Source: Proluteimonas luteida
Lineage (GTDB): Bacteria > Pseudomonadota > Gammaproteobacteria > Xanthomonadales > Xanthomonadaceae
Assembly (NCBI RefSeq): GCF_021191695.1
Contig: NZ_JAIWPT010000001.1
Coordinates: 1-64,000 of the forward strand
Length of the DNA stretch: 64,000 nt
Direction: 5' to 3'
A program made the translations under genes and the position numbers. Every line of letters starts with the position of its first letter. The first letter of the stretch is position 1. Shown one piece after another: positions 29,573-37,069 of this stretch. The notes beneath the pieces were generated by a model. The model made no database searches. It had not been told where the DNA came from and worked only from the letters and a program-made list of their open reading frames with translations.

Positions 29573-29755
29573 ATGACGCGGAGCCGACGTTGCGCCAGCG
29601 TAGGGTGCCAGCAACGCGCCCCGCCATGGATGCCGGGGCTGCTTTTTGCATGTGTCGCTTGCGGCTATGGCGAGCGGAGAGGTTCAAAACGCCCCGCCGT
29701 AACGGGCGGGGCGCCGGAGCGCGCTGCGCTTGGCTGCACCCGGTTGTCGGAATAG
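29573..29755 (+). CDS. Possible 60-residue zinc-ribbon-like peptide
   Basis: Weak candidate. ATG 29573 has GGGGGG about 5 bases upstream. The product contains CASVGC and, 18 residues later, CVACGYG, a spacing that could bind zinc. The second half, coded through the hairpin at 29690-29713 and on to the stop, looks like read-through of non-coding DNA. Only the start context and the two Cys pairs support it. Confidence 0.22.
   Translation: MTRSRRCASVGCQQRAPPWMPGLLFACVACGYGERRGSKRPAVTGGAPERAALGCTRLSE
29690..29713. terminator. GC-rich hairpin, possible terminator
   Basis: CGCCCCGCC (29690-29698) pairs perfectly with GGCGGGGCG (29705-29713) around a GTAACG loop. No T tail follows on the plus strand; on the minus strand only TTTTGAACC follows. 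Termination is therefore uncertain. Confidence 0.4.
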
Positions 29756-29792
29756 TTGCCGTCGATGACGCTGGCGGAGCCGGCCTCACGTG

Positions 29793-29902
29793 GCCGGTTC
29801 ACCGACAGGCAGGGCCGTTCCGTCGCATGACTTTGGAGTCGTTGCGCCATCCGTTGATCGCCGGATGCAGGACGCAGGACGCGTTCTCACTTCCCTTTTC
29901 GC
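29793..29902 (-). pseudogene. Decayed DUF736 gene fragment, inverted
   Basis: The minus strand contains GAAAAGGGAAGTGAGAACGC and, about 65 bases on, ACGGAACGGCCCTGCCTGTC. Both match the intact DUF736 gene 350-650 bases away (protein blocks EKGSENA and ATERPYLSV). The piece between is shorter than in the intact gene and out of frame with it. This is a second, dead and inverted copy. Confidence 0.6.
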
Positions 29903-30247
29903 GTGAGGATGGGTCCTGGGGCGACTAGATGCGCACGGCACGAGCATAGCCATCGCACGTTCGCGTTGCTGACGGGGCAGGGTGCTCCCTTCGGGCCAGT
30001 TCGCCCCCGTGCAGTCTTGTCTTGTCGTGAATCCTGCCGGCGGACGCTGCGCTCCGGGCTTCATGGCCGCAACCGTCCGGCCCGAACAATGTCCCCGGCG
30101 CTGCGCGCCTCCTCGCCGACAAATTCTTCGTGCCTCCCGGTCCTCCACTGCGTTGCGGCCGCGAGCGGTGCGGGCCGCCCGGCCCCCGGCGGGCGGATCA
30201 CGCCAAGGCCGCATGGGGCGACCTGGCCAACCCGAAAGGAGCAGACC

Positions 30248-30562
30248 ATGAACATCATCGGCAACTTCACCAAGCAGAACGACGGCTACGCCGGCACCGT
30301 GCGCACCCTCACCGTCGAGGTCAAGGTCCGGTTCGTGCCGAACGAGAAGGGCAGCGAGAACGCTCCCGACTATCGCGTCCAGACGGCGGGCAACTACGAG
30401 ATCGGCGCGGCCTGGCGCAAGATCAGCGAAGCGACCGAACGGCCCTACCTGTCGGTGACGCTCGACGACCCCTCGTTCCCGGCGACGATCTATGCCCGCC
30501 TGGTCGAGGGCCTGGACGGTAACCACGACTTGATCTGGACGCGCAGCAAGAAACGCAGCTAA
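30248..30562 (+). CDS. DUF736 family protein
   Basis: A 104-residue protein: MNIIGNFTKQNDGYAGTV at the start, then VRFVPNEKG, APDYRV, IGAAWRK, YLSVTLDDPSFPA, as in the DUF736 family that occurs almost only on ICEs and conjugative plasmids of Proteobacteria. Function is unknown. AAAGGAGCA lies 6-7 bases before ATG 30248. A terminator follows directly. It is a monocistronic backbone gene with a long leader. Confidence 0.92.
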   Translation: MNIIGNFTKQNDGYAGTVRTLTVEVKVRFVPNEKGSENAPDYRVQTAGNYEIGAAWRKISEATERPYLSVTLDDPSFPATIYARLVEGLDGNHDLIWTRSKKRS

Positions 30563-30572
30563 GCGCACTTCG

Positions 30573-30606
30573 GCGCCCCGTCCTTGGCGGCGGGGCGCAT
30601 GTTTTC
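30573..30606 (+). terminator. Intrinsic terminator after DUF736 gene
   Basis: GCGCCCCG (30573-30580) pairs with CGGGGCGC (30591-30598) over a 10-base loop and is followed by ATGTTTTCG. The tail is short but the position, 10 bases past the stop, fits. Confidence 0.65.
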
Positions 30607-30737
30607 GCAGGCGCTCGCGCTACTACCAAGCTGAATTCCATCTGGCTTCTGCCTAGTCAGTTAGAGAGCTGCCTGCTATAGGACTGTTTTGTTTCCGTCG
30701 ATGAAACTAAATCCGCGCTGATTATATTGATACGAAA

Positions 30738-31559
30738 TCACGCGTTCCAAGTCGAGACATAGTCGAATGGATTGTAATCGCTCATTTCTCGGGAGAGACA
30801 AGAATCGAGCATTAGGCCATAAAGTAGGAAAAGTACGTCTTCGTTCTTGACCTCATCAATCATGTGCTTGTTGTAGTACGAGTCTTCGAAGTGTATGAAA
30901 CGGTTTAATGAGTCGTGCCAGGCGTCTTTATCTTCGCGAGCAGTATCGAGCGATACTCCTTTCCGCATCGCGTGGATACGATACAGATGGTCACCTGTGT
31001 CCTTGACATAGGTGCCGCTTTCCAAGATGGCGAGCACATCGAGATACGACGAATGATGCACCTTGTCTTGAAGCAGAAATGGTTCCTTCCGGAAATCATC
31101 GCCTAGGCGATATGCGAAAATTCCTAGGAAAGGCGGATTGGTGATTTGATTTTCTCTCAAGTTCTTGTCATGCACCGATTGAACCCGCTGGAGCTTTCTG
31201 AGTGCATCGTCAAATTCATTCGAAGTCAAGGTCGACTTAACCTCCAGCACCGCATAGACATCATCGACGGGCACCAGCCGTATGTCGTCAACTGGGTCCA
31301 CGATGAACTTTGGGCATCGGTTCGGACGAAAGACGATGACATCGCATTGTGGCGACAGGTCGCCACGGCGATTCACGACGTAGCCGGAAGTAATCGACAG
31401 GTCGGAAGGTAGCCACTGTTCCAAGAACTGGCGGAATGCGCGTTCGCGTGGTCGTCCCTTCTCGTCTGGACGTTGCCCAGCAGTGCTTTGCGTAAATTCG
31501 GCCCAAAGACGCGCAGATGCCGCTGCGAACAGCTGGCTGAGTTTTGGTGTTGTCGTCAT
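30738..31559 (-). CDS. DUF6602-like PD-(D/E)xK protein
   Basis: A 273-residue protein resembling the DUF6602 family. The putative nuclease site is E40 (RERAFRQFLE), D73 (SPQCDVIVF) and E106-V-K108 (AVLEVKST), the standard order for PD-(D/E)xK enzymes. The C-terminal half has no motif I can name. It starts 20 bases after the stop of an XRE regulator and both read leftwards, so they form a two-gene unit. The pair interrupts the backbone between DUF736 and DUF2285, and its GC is clearly lower than both. A controller-plus-nuclease unit of restriction or toxin-antitoxin type is plausible but unproven. Confidence 0.65.
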   Translation of the reverse strand: MTTTPKLSQLFAAASARLWAEFTQSTAGQRPDEKGRPRERAFRQFLEQWLPSDLSITSGYVVNRRGDLSPQCDVIVFRPNRCPKFIVDPVDDIRLVPVDDVYAVLEVKSTLTSNEFDDALRKLQRVQSVHDKNLRENQITNPPFLGIFAYRLGDDFRKEPFLLQDKVHHSSYLDVLAILESGTYVKDTGDHLYRIHAMRKGVSLDTAREDKDAWHDSLNRFIHFEDSYYNKHMIDEVKNEDVLFLLYGLMLDSCLSREMSDYNPFDYVSTWNA

Positions 31560-31579
31560 TCTCTGTCCGTGTGCACTGG

Positions 31580-31861
31580 TCAGGGCTCTTCTAATCCGAG
31601 GATATTGAGCTCATGGCGAATATGAACAAACAGCTTGTCAACGTCACTACGGCCCGCATAGGCCAAGGTCAACAACGTCAACGGATGCACCCCCATCACC
31701 TCACACAACTCCTCGAGCTTGCTCAACGTCGGGCTTTTCAGCCCACGCTCCAGCGAACTCATGTAGGTGCGGCTGGAGACGTCGGAGAACGCTTCCTGGC
31801 TCAGGCCGCGGGCTTTGCGGATGGTCTTGAGCGCCGCCGGCAGGGATGACTTGGGCTTCAT
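31580..31861 (-). CDS. XRE-family regulator of the DUF6602 unit
   Basis: A 93-residue protein with one helix-turn-helix at residues 8-62 (ALKTIRKARGLSQEAFSDVSS, SSLERGLKSPTLSKLEEL). It heads the two-gene unit, and a perfect 9-bp inverted repeat overlaps its start codon, so it probably represses itself, like restriction-modification C proteins or antitoxins. Its higher GC than the nuclease gene is notable. Confidence 0.85.
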   Translation of the reverse strand: MKPKSSLPAALKTIRKARGLSQEAFSDVSSRTYMSSLERGLKSPTLSKLEELCEVMGVHPLTLLTLAYAGRSDVDKLFVHIRHELNILGLEEP

Positions 31862-31887
31862 TCTGGGAGTCCGCCAAATCCCAGAAT
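31860..31887. promoter_or_regulatory. Inverted-repeat operator of the XRE gene
   Basis: ATTCTGGGA (31860-31868) and TCCCAGAAT (31879-31887) are perfect inverted arms separated by 10 bases, one turn of the helix centre to centre nearly two. The left arm overlaps the start codon of the XRE gene. About 25 bases further upstream, two CTATAG blocks may be part of the promoter. A dimeric XRE protein is the likely ligand. Confidence 0.6.
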
Positions 31888-32340
31888 CACAACCGCTTGC
31901 GTCCTATAGGGCTACAATCTATAGTGTTCAATCGCGGGCCGCCAGCGCGTTGGCCCCTCGCAGCCAGGCGTCATCCGGGTGTCGCGCACGGCGGCTACGA
32001 TCCATGGGCTGGGCGTCCGCCCACCTGATCCCCGGATTAAGACCTACCCCGCAACGATGGTTGTCATTGCCGGTCCGACTGGACGGCCGCGCGCCGATTG
32101 TCGCCGCCCGCTTGGCCTGATGCGGCACCTTGGCCCCGCCGTGTGGCGGCATCGCTGATCCGCAGCCGAGTCTTTCCCCTTCGCGGGGCGCCACGTTTCA
32201 GAGCCGGTCGGTCTCAATTTCCCGCCCCTGTCGAGCGGCGGGCGAGGGACTTCGCCACCGATTGTCCGCACGGGCCTGGATCCGTCGATCCGGCCCGCGG
32301 GCGCCCTGCGGCATCCTCCCCCGTCCGCCTGGAACTGCGC
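31888..32340 (+). other. Leader/intergenic region before the DUF2285 gene
   Basis: Apart from the CTATAG-containing promoter zone of the XRE gene near 31902-31923, I see no gene. An open frame runs into the DUF2285 gene from 32098 but the residues before 32341 do not look like protein. It is probably another long leader typical of this element. Confidence 0.35.
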
Positions 32341-33075
32341 ATGGATGTCGCCGCCTATCTCTACGTATTGCAGCTGGACGGCCCGTCGCTGGCGTGGGAG
32401 TACCTGCGCCGCAACCCCGAGTACCGGCGCGACTGGCACCTGCACAGGCGACGACCACGGCAGGCGCGGCGCTGGGGCCTGCGCCTGCTGGAAGATCCCG
32501 ACCTCGACGCGCGCGATGCGATCCCGGACTGGTTCCCCGATCCGCCCGGCACGGTGCTCGTGCTGCCCGATCCCGATCCGCCGCACGACGCGGTGCCGTT
32601 CCAGTTCCGAGACCTGCCCGGCGAGAAGCGCCTGCTGCACGACGGCCACCGGCTACTGCTGATCCTCCGCCTGGCCGGGCGCACGCTGCGCTTCTCGCTT
32701 TCGCCCGAGCTGGCGGACGGCATGGCGCACGTCTACGCCGTGCGCGCCGATCGCAAGCGCGAGTCGCACTGGCGCAGCGCCGGGACGACGCTGGCGGCGC
32801 TCGATGTGCTGCACGCACCGCATCACGCTGCCGGCGCCGCCGGCGAGCGTCCCGGCCGCACGATGCAACTGCACCTGCGCATGCTGCAGGCGCTCGATGG
32901 CGTGCAGTCCGGCGCGTCGCATCGGCAGGTTGCGGAATTGCTGTACGGCGCCGATGCCGTCGCCGAGGGCTGGTACAGCGACGGCCAGCTGCGCTCGCAC
33001 GTGCGGCGCCTGATCGCCCGCGGCCGAAAGTTGATGCAGGGCGGATACCGCCGCCTGCTGCATTCGCGCCGGTAG
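32341..33075 (+). CDS. DUF6499-DUF2285 protein, FseA-like excision activator
   Basis: A 244-residue protein. The N-terminus (LSWEYLRRNPEY-like: AWEYLRRNPEYRRDW at 19-33) is the DUF6499 motif. The C-terminal half has LHLRMLQALDG, SHRQVAELLYG, and a SHVRRLIARGRKLMQGGYRRLL block, the DUF2285 winged-helix region. In ICEMlSym the equivalent activator of excision, FseA, is made from two frames by ribosomal frameshifting; here both parts are in a single frame. Likely role: turning on recombination-directionality and transfer genes. ATG 32341 is the first start next to the conserved domain. Confidence 0.75.
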   Translation: MDVAAYLYVLQLDGPSLAWEYLRRNPEYRRDWHLHRRRPRQARRWGLRLLEDPDLDARDAIPDWFPDPPGTVLVLPDPDPPHDAVPFQFRDLPGEKRLLHDGHRLLLILRLAGRTLRFSLSPELADGMAHVYAVRADRKRESHWRSAGTTLAALDVLHAPHHAAGAAGERPGRTMQLHLRMLQALDGVQSGASHRQVAELLYGADAVAEGWYSDGQLRSHVRRLIARGRKLMQGGYRRLLHSRR

Positions 33076-33193
33076 GGCGACGTTTCCGCTGACCGCCGGA
33101 ACGGCCCTGCCCAGCGCGACCACGTCTTCCGAAACTGCTTCCAACCGGCGGCGATTGCATCGCCGCCGCCACGAAGCGATGGAGGACACCGTC

Positions 33194-33502
33194 ATGAGAC
33201 GTCCCGTGCCGCACCCGAACGAACAGGCGGCGACACCCGCAACAGCGCCCGCGCCGCCGGTCGAGAAACTGCCGCGGCGCTATCTCACCAACCACGAGGC
33301 CGCCGCGTTCCTGCGGCTGTCGCCGCGCACCCTGGAGAAGCTGCGCGTGATCGGCGGCGGGCCGCGCTTCCGCAAGTTCGGCCGCCGTGTCATGTACGCG
33401 GTGGACGACCTGGTGGCGTGGGCGGATGCGCGCAGCTTCGAGGCCACCTTCGACCCGGAGTACGCCGCGCGCCGCGACCGCATCGCGTCGCGCGGGCGCT
33501 GA
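33194..33502 (+). CDS. AlpA/MerR-like helix-turn-helix protein
   Basis: A 102-residue protein with a single helix-turn-helix (RRYLTNHEAAAFLRLSPRTL, then EKLRVIGGGPRFRKFGRRVMY and DLVAWA) as in the AlpA or HTH_17 class. The start at 33194 has GGAGG 8-9 bases upstream. In related ICEs this gene precedes repA and parA; here the DUF2840 gene begins only 13 bases after its stop. It may be an excisionase-type or transfer regulator. Confidence 0.85.
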   Translation: MRRPVPHPNEQAATPATAPAPPVEKLPRRYLTNHEAAAFLRLSPRTLEKLRVIGGGPRFRKFGRRVMYAVDDLVAWADARSFEATFDPEYAARRDRIASRGR

Positions 33503-33515
33503 GCGGAGGCGCGCC

Positions 33516-34049
33516 GTGAACGCGCAACTGGAGGTCGCCGAACCGTCGCCGGCGCCGCCCGGCAACCGGCCCGGGCTGCAGCCGGGCGACGCACCGCTGA
33601 CGCGCGTCGCGCTCGTCCACGTCCCGCACCTGTTCGTCGTCTCGCTGCGCTTCGGCCACCCCGTGCGCGAGCTGCCGCTCGACCGCACGCGGCGCATCGC
33701 CGCCTTCCCGCCCGGCGCACGCTTCGCGCGCCTGCGCTGGGAAGCGGGCGACTGGGCGCCGTCGCGCTGGCAGCTGCTGGTGCTGCAGGCGGGCACGCTG
33801 CGCGAGCCCCTGCAGCGCATCCACGGCATCGACCCCGGCGCCGGCGTGCTGCTGCGCGCCGAGGGGCCGCGCGAGGTGCGCGCCGTCCTGCAGAAGATCG
33901 ACGCCATCGCCGCGCTCGGCATCGATCCGGCGGACGCCGCGCCCGCGTACTGGCGCCTGCTCGGCAGCCGCCTCGCCGCGCGCCACCCGCTGCCGGACTA
34001 CACCGCCGCCCGGCACGCCGTCTGGCGGTGCGGGACGGCGCTGCGATGA
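33516..34049 (+). CDS. DUF2840 family protein
   Basis: A 177-residue protein of the DUF2840 family, seen almost only next to traF in trb-type ICEs. Blocks: TRVALVHVPHLF, HPVRELPLDRTRRIAAFPPG, FARLRWEAGDWA, LLVLQAG, and a helical C-terminus ending VWRCGTALR. Function is not known. GTG 33516 has GGAGG 7 bases upstream. The stop overlaps the ATG of traF (ATGA), so the two are coupled. Confidence 0.88.
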   Translation: MNAQLEVAEPSPAPPGNRPGLQPGDAPLTRVALVHVPHLFVVSLRFGHPVRELPLDRTRRIAAFPPGARFARLRWEAGDWAPSRWQLLVLQAGTLREPLQRIHGIDPGAGVLLRAEGPREVRAVLQKIDAIAALGIDPADAAPAYWRLLGSRLAARHPLPDYTAARHAVWRCGTALR

Positions 34050-34561
34050 CGCCGCGGGCGCGCTCGCGGCTCGGCATCGCGCTGGCGTCCGCCTGCGGCG
34101 TCGCCGCGCTGGCCATCGCCGCGTTCGCGACGCCGCGGCTGCGCGTGGTCTACAACGCCTCCGACAGCGTGCCGGTCGGCTGGTATCGCATCGAGCGGGC
34201 CGGCGAACCGCGTCCTGGTGACCTGGTGCTGACCCGGCTACCGGCGGACGTTGCCGAACTCGCCGACAAGCGCGGCTACCTGCCGGCGCACGTCCCGCTG
34301 CTCAAGCGCGTCGGCGCCGTGCCGCCACAGCACGTGTGCGTGCGCGGCGGCCTCGTGCGCATCGACGGCGCCCCTGCCGCGGTCGCGCTGCGCGCCGACC
34401 GCTGGCAGCGACCGCTGCCCCAGTGGCCGCAGTGCCGGCGCCTCGCGGACGGCGAACTGTTCCTGCTCAGCACTGCGCACCCCGCGTCGTTCGACAGCCG
34501 CTACTACGGTCCCGTGCCTGCGGCCGACGTGATCGGCCGGGCGCGGCCGTGGCGGCCATGA
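34046..34561 (+). CDS. traF: TraF-type S26 signal peptidase
   Basis: A 171-residue membrane peptidase that matures or cyclises the conjugative pilin. One transmembrane helix is at residues 9-30. The catalytic Ser is in NASDSVPVGWY, and the Lys is in PLLKRVGAVP, the S26 dyad. A DSRYYGPV box closes the domain. It is coupled to DUF2840 upstream and serves TrbC, encoded far downstream. Confidence 0.9.
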   Translation: MTPRARSRLGIALASACGVAALAIAAFATPRLRVVYNASDSVPVGWYRIERAGEPRPGDLVLTRLPADVAELADKRGYLPAHVPLLKRVGAVPPQHVCVRGGLVRIDGAPAAVALRADRWQRPLPQWPQCRRLADGELFLLSTAHPASFDSRYYGPVPAADVIGRARPWRP

Positions 34562-34904
34562 ACTTGCAGCAGCGCGTGCGCGGCGGATGCGACGGCGGCG
34601 CCACGCGCAGCGCCGTCTCCGCGGCATGCCGTGTGCTGGCGTGGATGCGGTGGCAGTGCGGTCGGATGGGTCTGGCGAACGGGAGGTTGGCGGTGAGGCT
34701 GAAAATCGAAAAGCAGGGCAAGGTAAAAGGTCGCGGCACTGTCGTCCGCGAAAAGCGAGTCTGCACACGGGGTGGGCGCGGCACGCGCCTGGAGGCCACC
34801 GGCGCCGGTTCCGGCACCCTTCGCGGCACCGATTGCGGCACGTTGTTACTGTGCAACACGACGGCGTGCGCTGACGTCGCCCCGGCTCCACCGGAATCAC
34901 GGCC
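34562..34904 (+). other. Intergenic region before the relaxase, candidate oriT zone
   Basis: No gene is supportable; overlapping open frames lack start signals and family motifs. Unlike its neighbours it contains an AT-rich island near 34700-34735 (AAAATCGAAAAGC, AAGGTAAAAGG). The origin of transfer often lies directly upstream of the relaxase gene, so this is the first place to look, but no clear nic-like inverted repeat was recognised. Confidence 0.3.
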
Positions 34905-36842
34905 ATGACCGGCCGCGACGACGACGATTTCCGCCTGCGCCCAAGCCCGCCGCGCGAGCGCCCCAAGGCCGAACCGAAGTTCGTCTCGCAGGTGTTGAAG
35001 GAGGTCAACAAGGGCGGCGATGCTGCCGCCCGCAAAGCAGCCAGGCGCCCCGGCGCACGCCTCGGCCGCGGCCACGTCGCCGCGCGCTTCACCGGCCGGG
35101 GCCTGCCGCCCAACGCCCGCCGCGCCATCGTGAAAACGCGGCTCGTGAACCTCCAGAAGGCCGGCGCACGATCGACCCCCACTCACCTGCGCTACATCCA
35201 GCGCGAAGGCGTCGGCCGCGACGGCGAACCCGGCCGCGCCTACGGCCCGGAGACCAACGACGCCGACCTCTCCGCCTTCGAGCAACGCGGGCGCGGGGAT
35301 CGCCACCAGTTCCGCTTCATCGTGTCCGCCGAGGATGCCGAACAGCTCGGCGACCTGCGCAGCTACACCCGCCAGCTCATGACCCGGATGGAGGCCGATC
35401 TCGGCACACGCCTGGAGTGGGTCGCGGTGGATCACTGGAACACCGACAACCCCCACACGCACATCGTCTTGCGTGGCAAGGACGACACCGGCCGCGACCT
35501 CATCATCTCTCGCGACTACATCTCCCACGGCATGCGCGAACGTGCCAGCGAGCTGGCGACCCAGTGGCTCGGCCCGCGCAGCGAGCGCGAAATCCAGCAA
35601 TCGCAGCAGCGGGAGGTGGAGCAGGAGCGCTGGACGGGCCTCGATCGCACCCTGCAACGCGAGGCGAACCAAGGCATGATCCGGCTGGAACGGCTTGCCG
35701 AACATCTGCAGCGCAGCCCCTTGGTCGGCCGGCTGCAACACCTGCAACGGATGGGCCTCTCGCAGGAAACCACGCCCGGCGAATGGCGCCTGCGCCAGGA
35801 TGTCGAACCCGTGCTGCGCGCGATGGGCGAGCGCGGGGACATCCTTCGCACGATGCAGCACGCCATGCGCGAACTCCCGCGTGAACTGGCGATCCGGACG
35901 CCCGGCGAGGACGCGCCGCCGATCACTGGCCGCGTAGTCGCCAAGGGGCTGATGAACGAACTCTACGAACGCGGCTACCTCGTCATCGACGGCACAGATG
36001 GCAAGGCGCACTACGTCCCGCTGCCGCCGAAGGTCGAGTTGGCGCAGTACCCAGTCGGGGCAGTGGTCGCGACGCACGGCTCGAACCAGCGCGACGTGGA
36101 CAAAAGCATTGCCGATCTGAGCGTCGATGGCAGGTTCCGCACGGACCATTGCCTGTCCGTCGTGGCGCAATACCTGGACGGCGAAGACCCGCGTTGGCTC
36201 GTCGAGAATCACGTCCGCCGCCTCGCAGCCCTGCGCCGCGCCGGCATCGTCGAGCGCGAGGCCGAAGGCGTCTGGCGCGTCCCGGCGAACCTGCCCGAAC
36301 TCGGGCGGCAGTACGACCTGAAGCGCGACGGCGGGGTGTCGGTGCGGCTGCACTCGCACCTGCCGGTGGAGCGCCAGGTCCGCGCCCTCGGCGCCACCTG
36401 GCTGGACAAGCAGCTGATCGCCGGCGACACCCACTTCGGCGAACACGGATTCTCCGGCGCGGTACGCACGGCGCTGCAACAGCGCGCCGACTTCCTGGTC
36501 GAGCAGGGCTTCGCCGAACGTCGCGGCCAGCGTGTCGTCCTCGCGCGCAACCTGCTCGTCACCCTGCGCAACCGCGAGATAGAACGCGTCGCCAACACCA
36601 TCGCCGCCGAGACCGGCCTGACGCACCGCCCGGTGGCGAAGGGCGAATGCGTCACCGGCACCTACGACCGCAGCGTACAACTCGCCAGCGGCCGCTACGC
36701 CCTGCTGCAGGATGGCCGCCAGTTCAGCCTCGTGCCCTGGCGCCCGGTGATCGAGCAGCGACTCTGCCAGACCCTCTCCGCCACCGTCCAGGGCACCCGC
36801 GTCTCGTGGGAACTGGCGCGCACCCGCGGCCTTTCGCGCTGA
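34905..36842 (+). CDS. Relaxase (VirD2-like, DUF3363 C-terminus)
   Basis: A 645-residue relaxase. It nicks oriT and is carried covalently into the recipient through TraG. The metal-binding triad is in DHWNTDNPHTHIVLRG (H177, H184, H186), and Tyr97 in THLRYIQREG is the probable catalytic tyrosine. The C-terminal 250 residues are DUF3363-like (NELYERGYLVIDGTDGKAHY, AVVATHGS). The N-terminal region has many basic residues (RKAARRPGAR). The gene follows the possible oriT zone, and the FecI module starts some 230 bases after its stop, so cargo separates it from traG. Confidence 0.9.
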   Translation: MTGRDDDDFRLRPSPPRERPKAEPKFVSQVLKEVNKGGDAAARKAARRPGARLGRGHVAARFTGRGLPPNARRAIVKTRLVNLQKAGARSTPTHLRYIQREGVGRDGEPGRAYGPETNDADLSAFEQRGRGDRHQFRFIVSAEDAEQLGDLRSYTRQLMTRMEADLGTRLEWVAVDHWNTDNPHTHIVLRGKDDTGRDLIISRDYISHGMRERASELATQWLGPRSEREIQQSQQREVEQERWTGLDRTLQREANQGMIRLERLAEHLQRSPLVGRLQHLQRMGLSQETTPGEWRLRQDVEPVLRAMGERGDILRTMQHAMRELPRELAIRTPGEDAPPITGRVVAKGLMNELYERGYLVIDGTDGKAHYVPLPPKVELAQYPVGAVVATHGSNQRDVDKSIADLSVDGRFRTDHCLSVVAQYLDGEDPRWLVENHVRRLAALRRAGIVEREAEGVWRVPANLPELGRQYDLKRDGGVSVRLHSHLPVERQVRALGATWLDKQLIAGDTHFGEHGFSGAVRTALQQRADFLVEQGFAERRGQRVVLARNLLVTLRNREIERVANTIAAETGLTHRPVAKGECVTGTYDRSVQLASGRYALLQDGRQFSLVPWRPVIEQRLCQTLSATVQGTRVSWELARTRGLSR

Positions 36843-36932
36843 AAACCCGGCACCCGCCGCCGCGGGCCGGCGCGCACCCTGACCGATCGCGTCGCCCCTC
36901 TTGCGCCCCCGCCAAGCCGCTCGGAAACCGGC

Positions 36933-36960
36933 GGTAGGGTGTCCCTCCCCGCGCTGCATT
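36933..36960 (+). promoter_or_regulatory. GGTAGGGT-N14-TGCATT motif upstream of fecI
   Basis: GGTAGGGT (36933-36940) is followed after 14 bases by TGCATT. The same two boxes with identical spacing precede the TonB receptor gene at 38761. A shared two-box element before both transcripts suggests a promoter used by the ECF sigma factor encoded here, probably with autoregulation. Consensus with known FecI promoters is not obvious. Confidence 0.45.
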
Positions 36961-37069
36961 TCATTCAAATGGCCCGCAAAAACCCCGCAAACACTGCAAC
37001 GAAAATCACGTTGCATCCCGCCGCCCGCTGGGTTAATGATTCGTTGTAGTCGAAGTGGCGGCACCCGGC

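Larger units (their letters stand above)
29290..30247. other. ~950-bp GC-rich intergenic region with gene remnants
   Basis: The region holds a possible 60-codon reading frame (29573-29755), a GC-rich hairpin (29690-29713) and a decayed, inverted DUF736 fragment (29793-29902). The rest is high-GC sequence without a supportable gene; 29903-30247 reads as the leader of the intact DUF736 gene, ending in GGAGCAGACC before its ATG. Confidence 0.45.

Noticed and set aside
33063..33076. Further GGTAGGG-like copy after the DUF2285 gene
   Set aside because: It reads GGTAGGGCG and lacks the second box at the right distance, so it does not belong with the other motifs.
32198..33922. 574-codon minus-strand frame opposite DUF2285-DUF2840 genes
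   Set aside because: Arg/Ala/Pro-rich translation without domain signal; covered by three recognisable plus-strand genes.
34467..37064. 865-codon minus-strand frame opposite the relaxase
   Set aside because: Shadow of the relaxase gene; the plus-strand frame holds the HxDxxPHTH-type motif.
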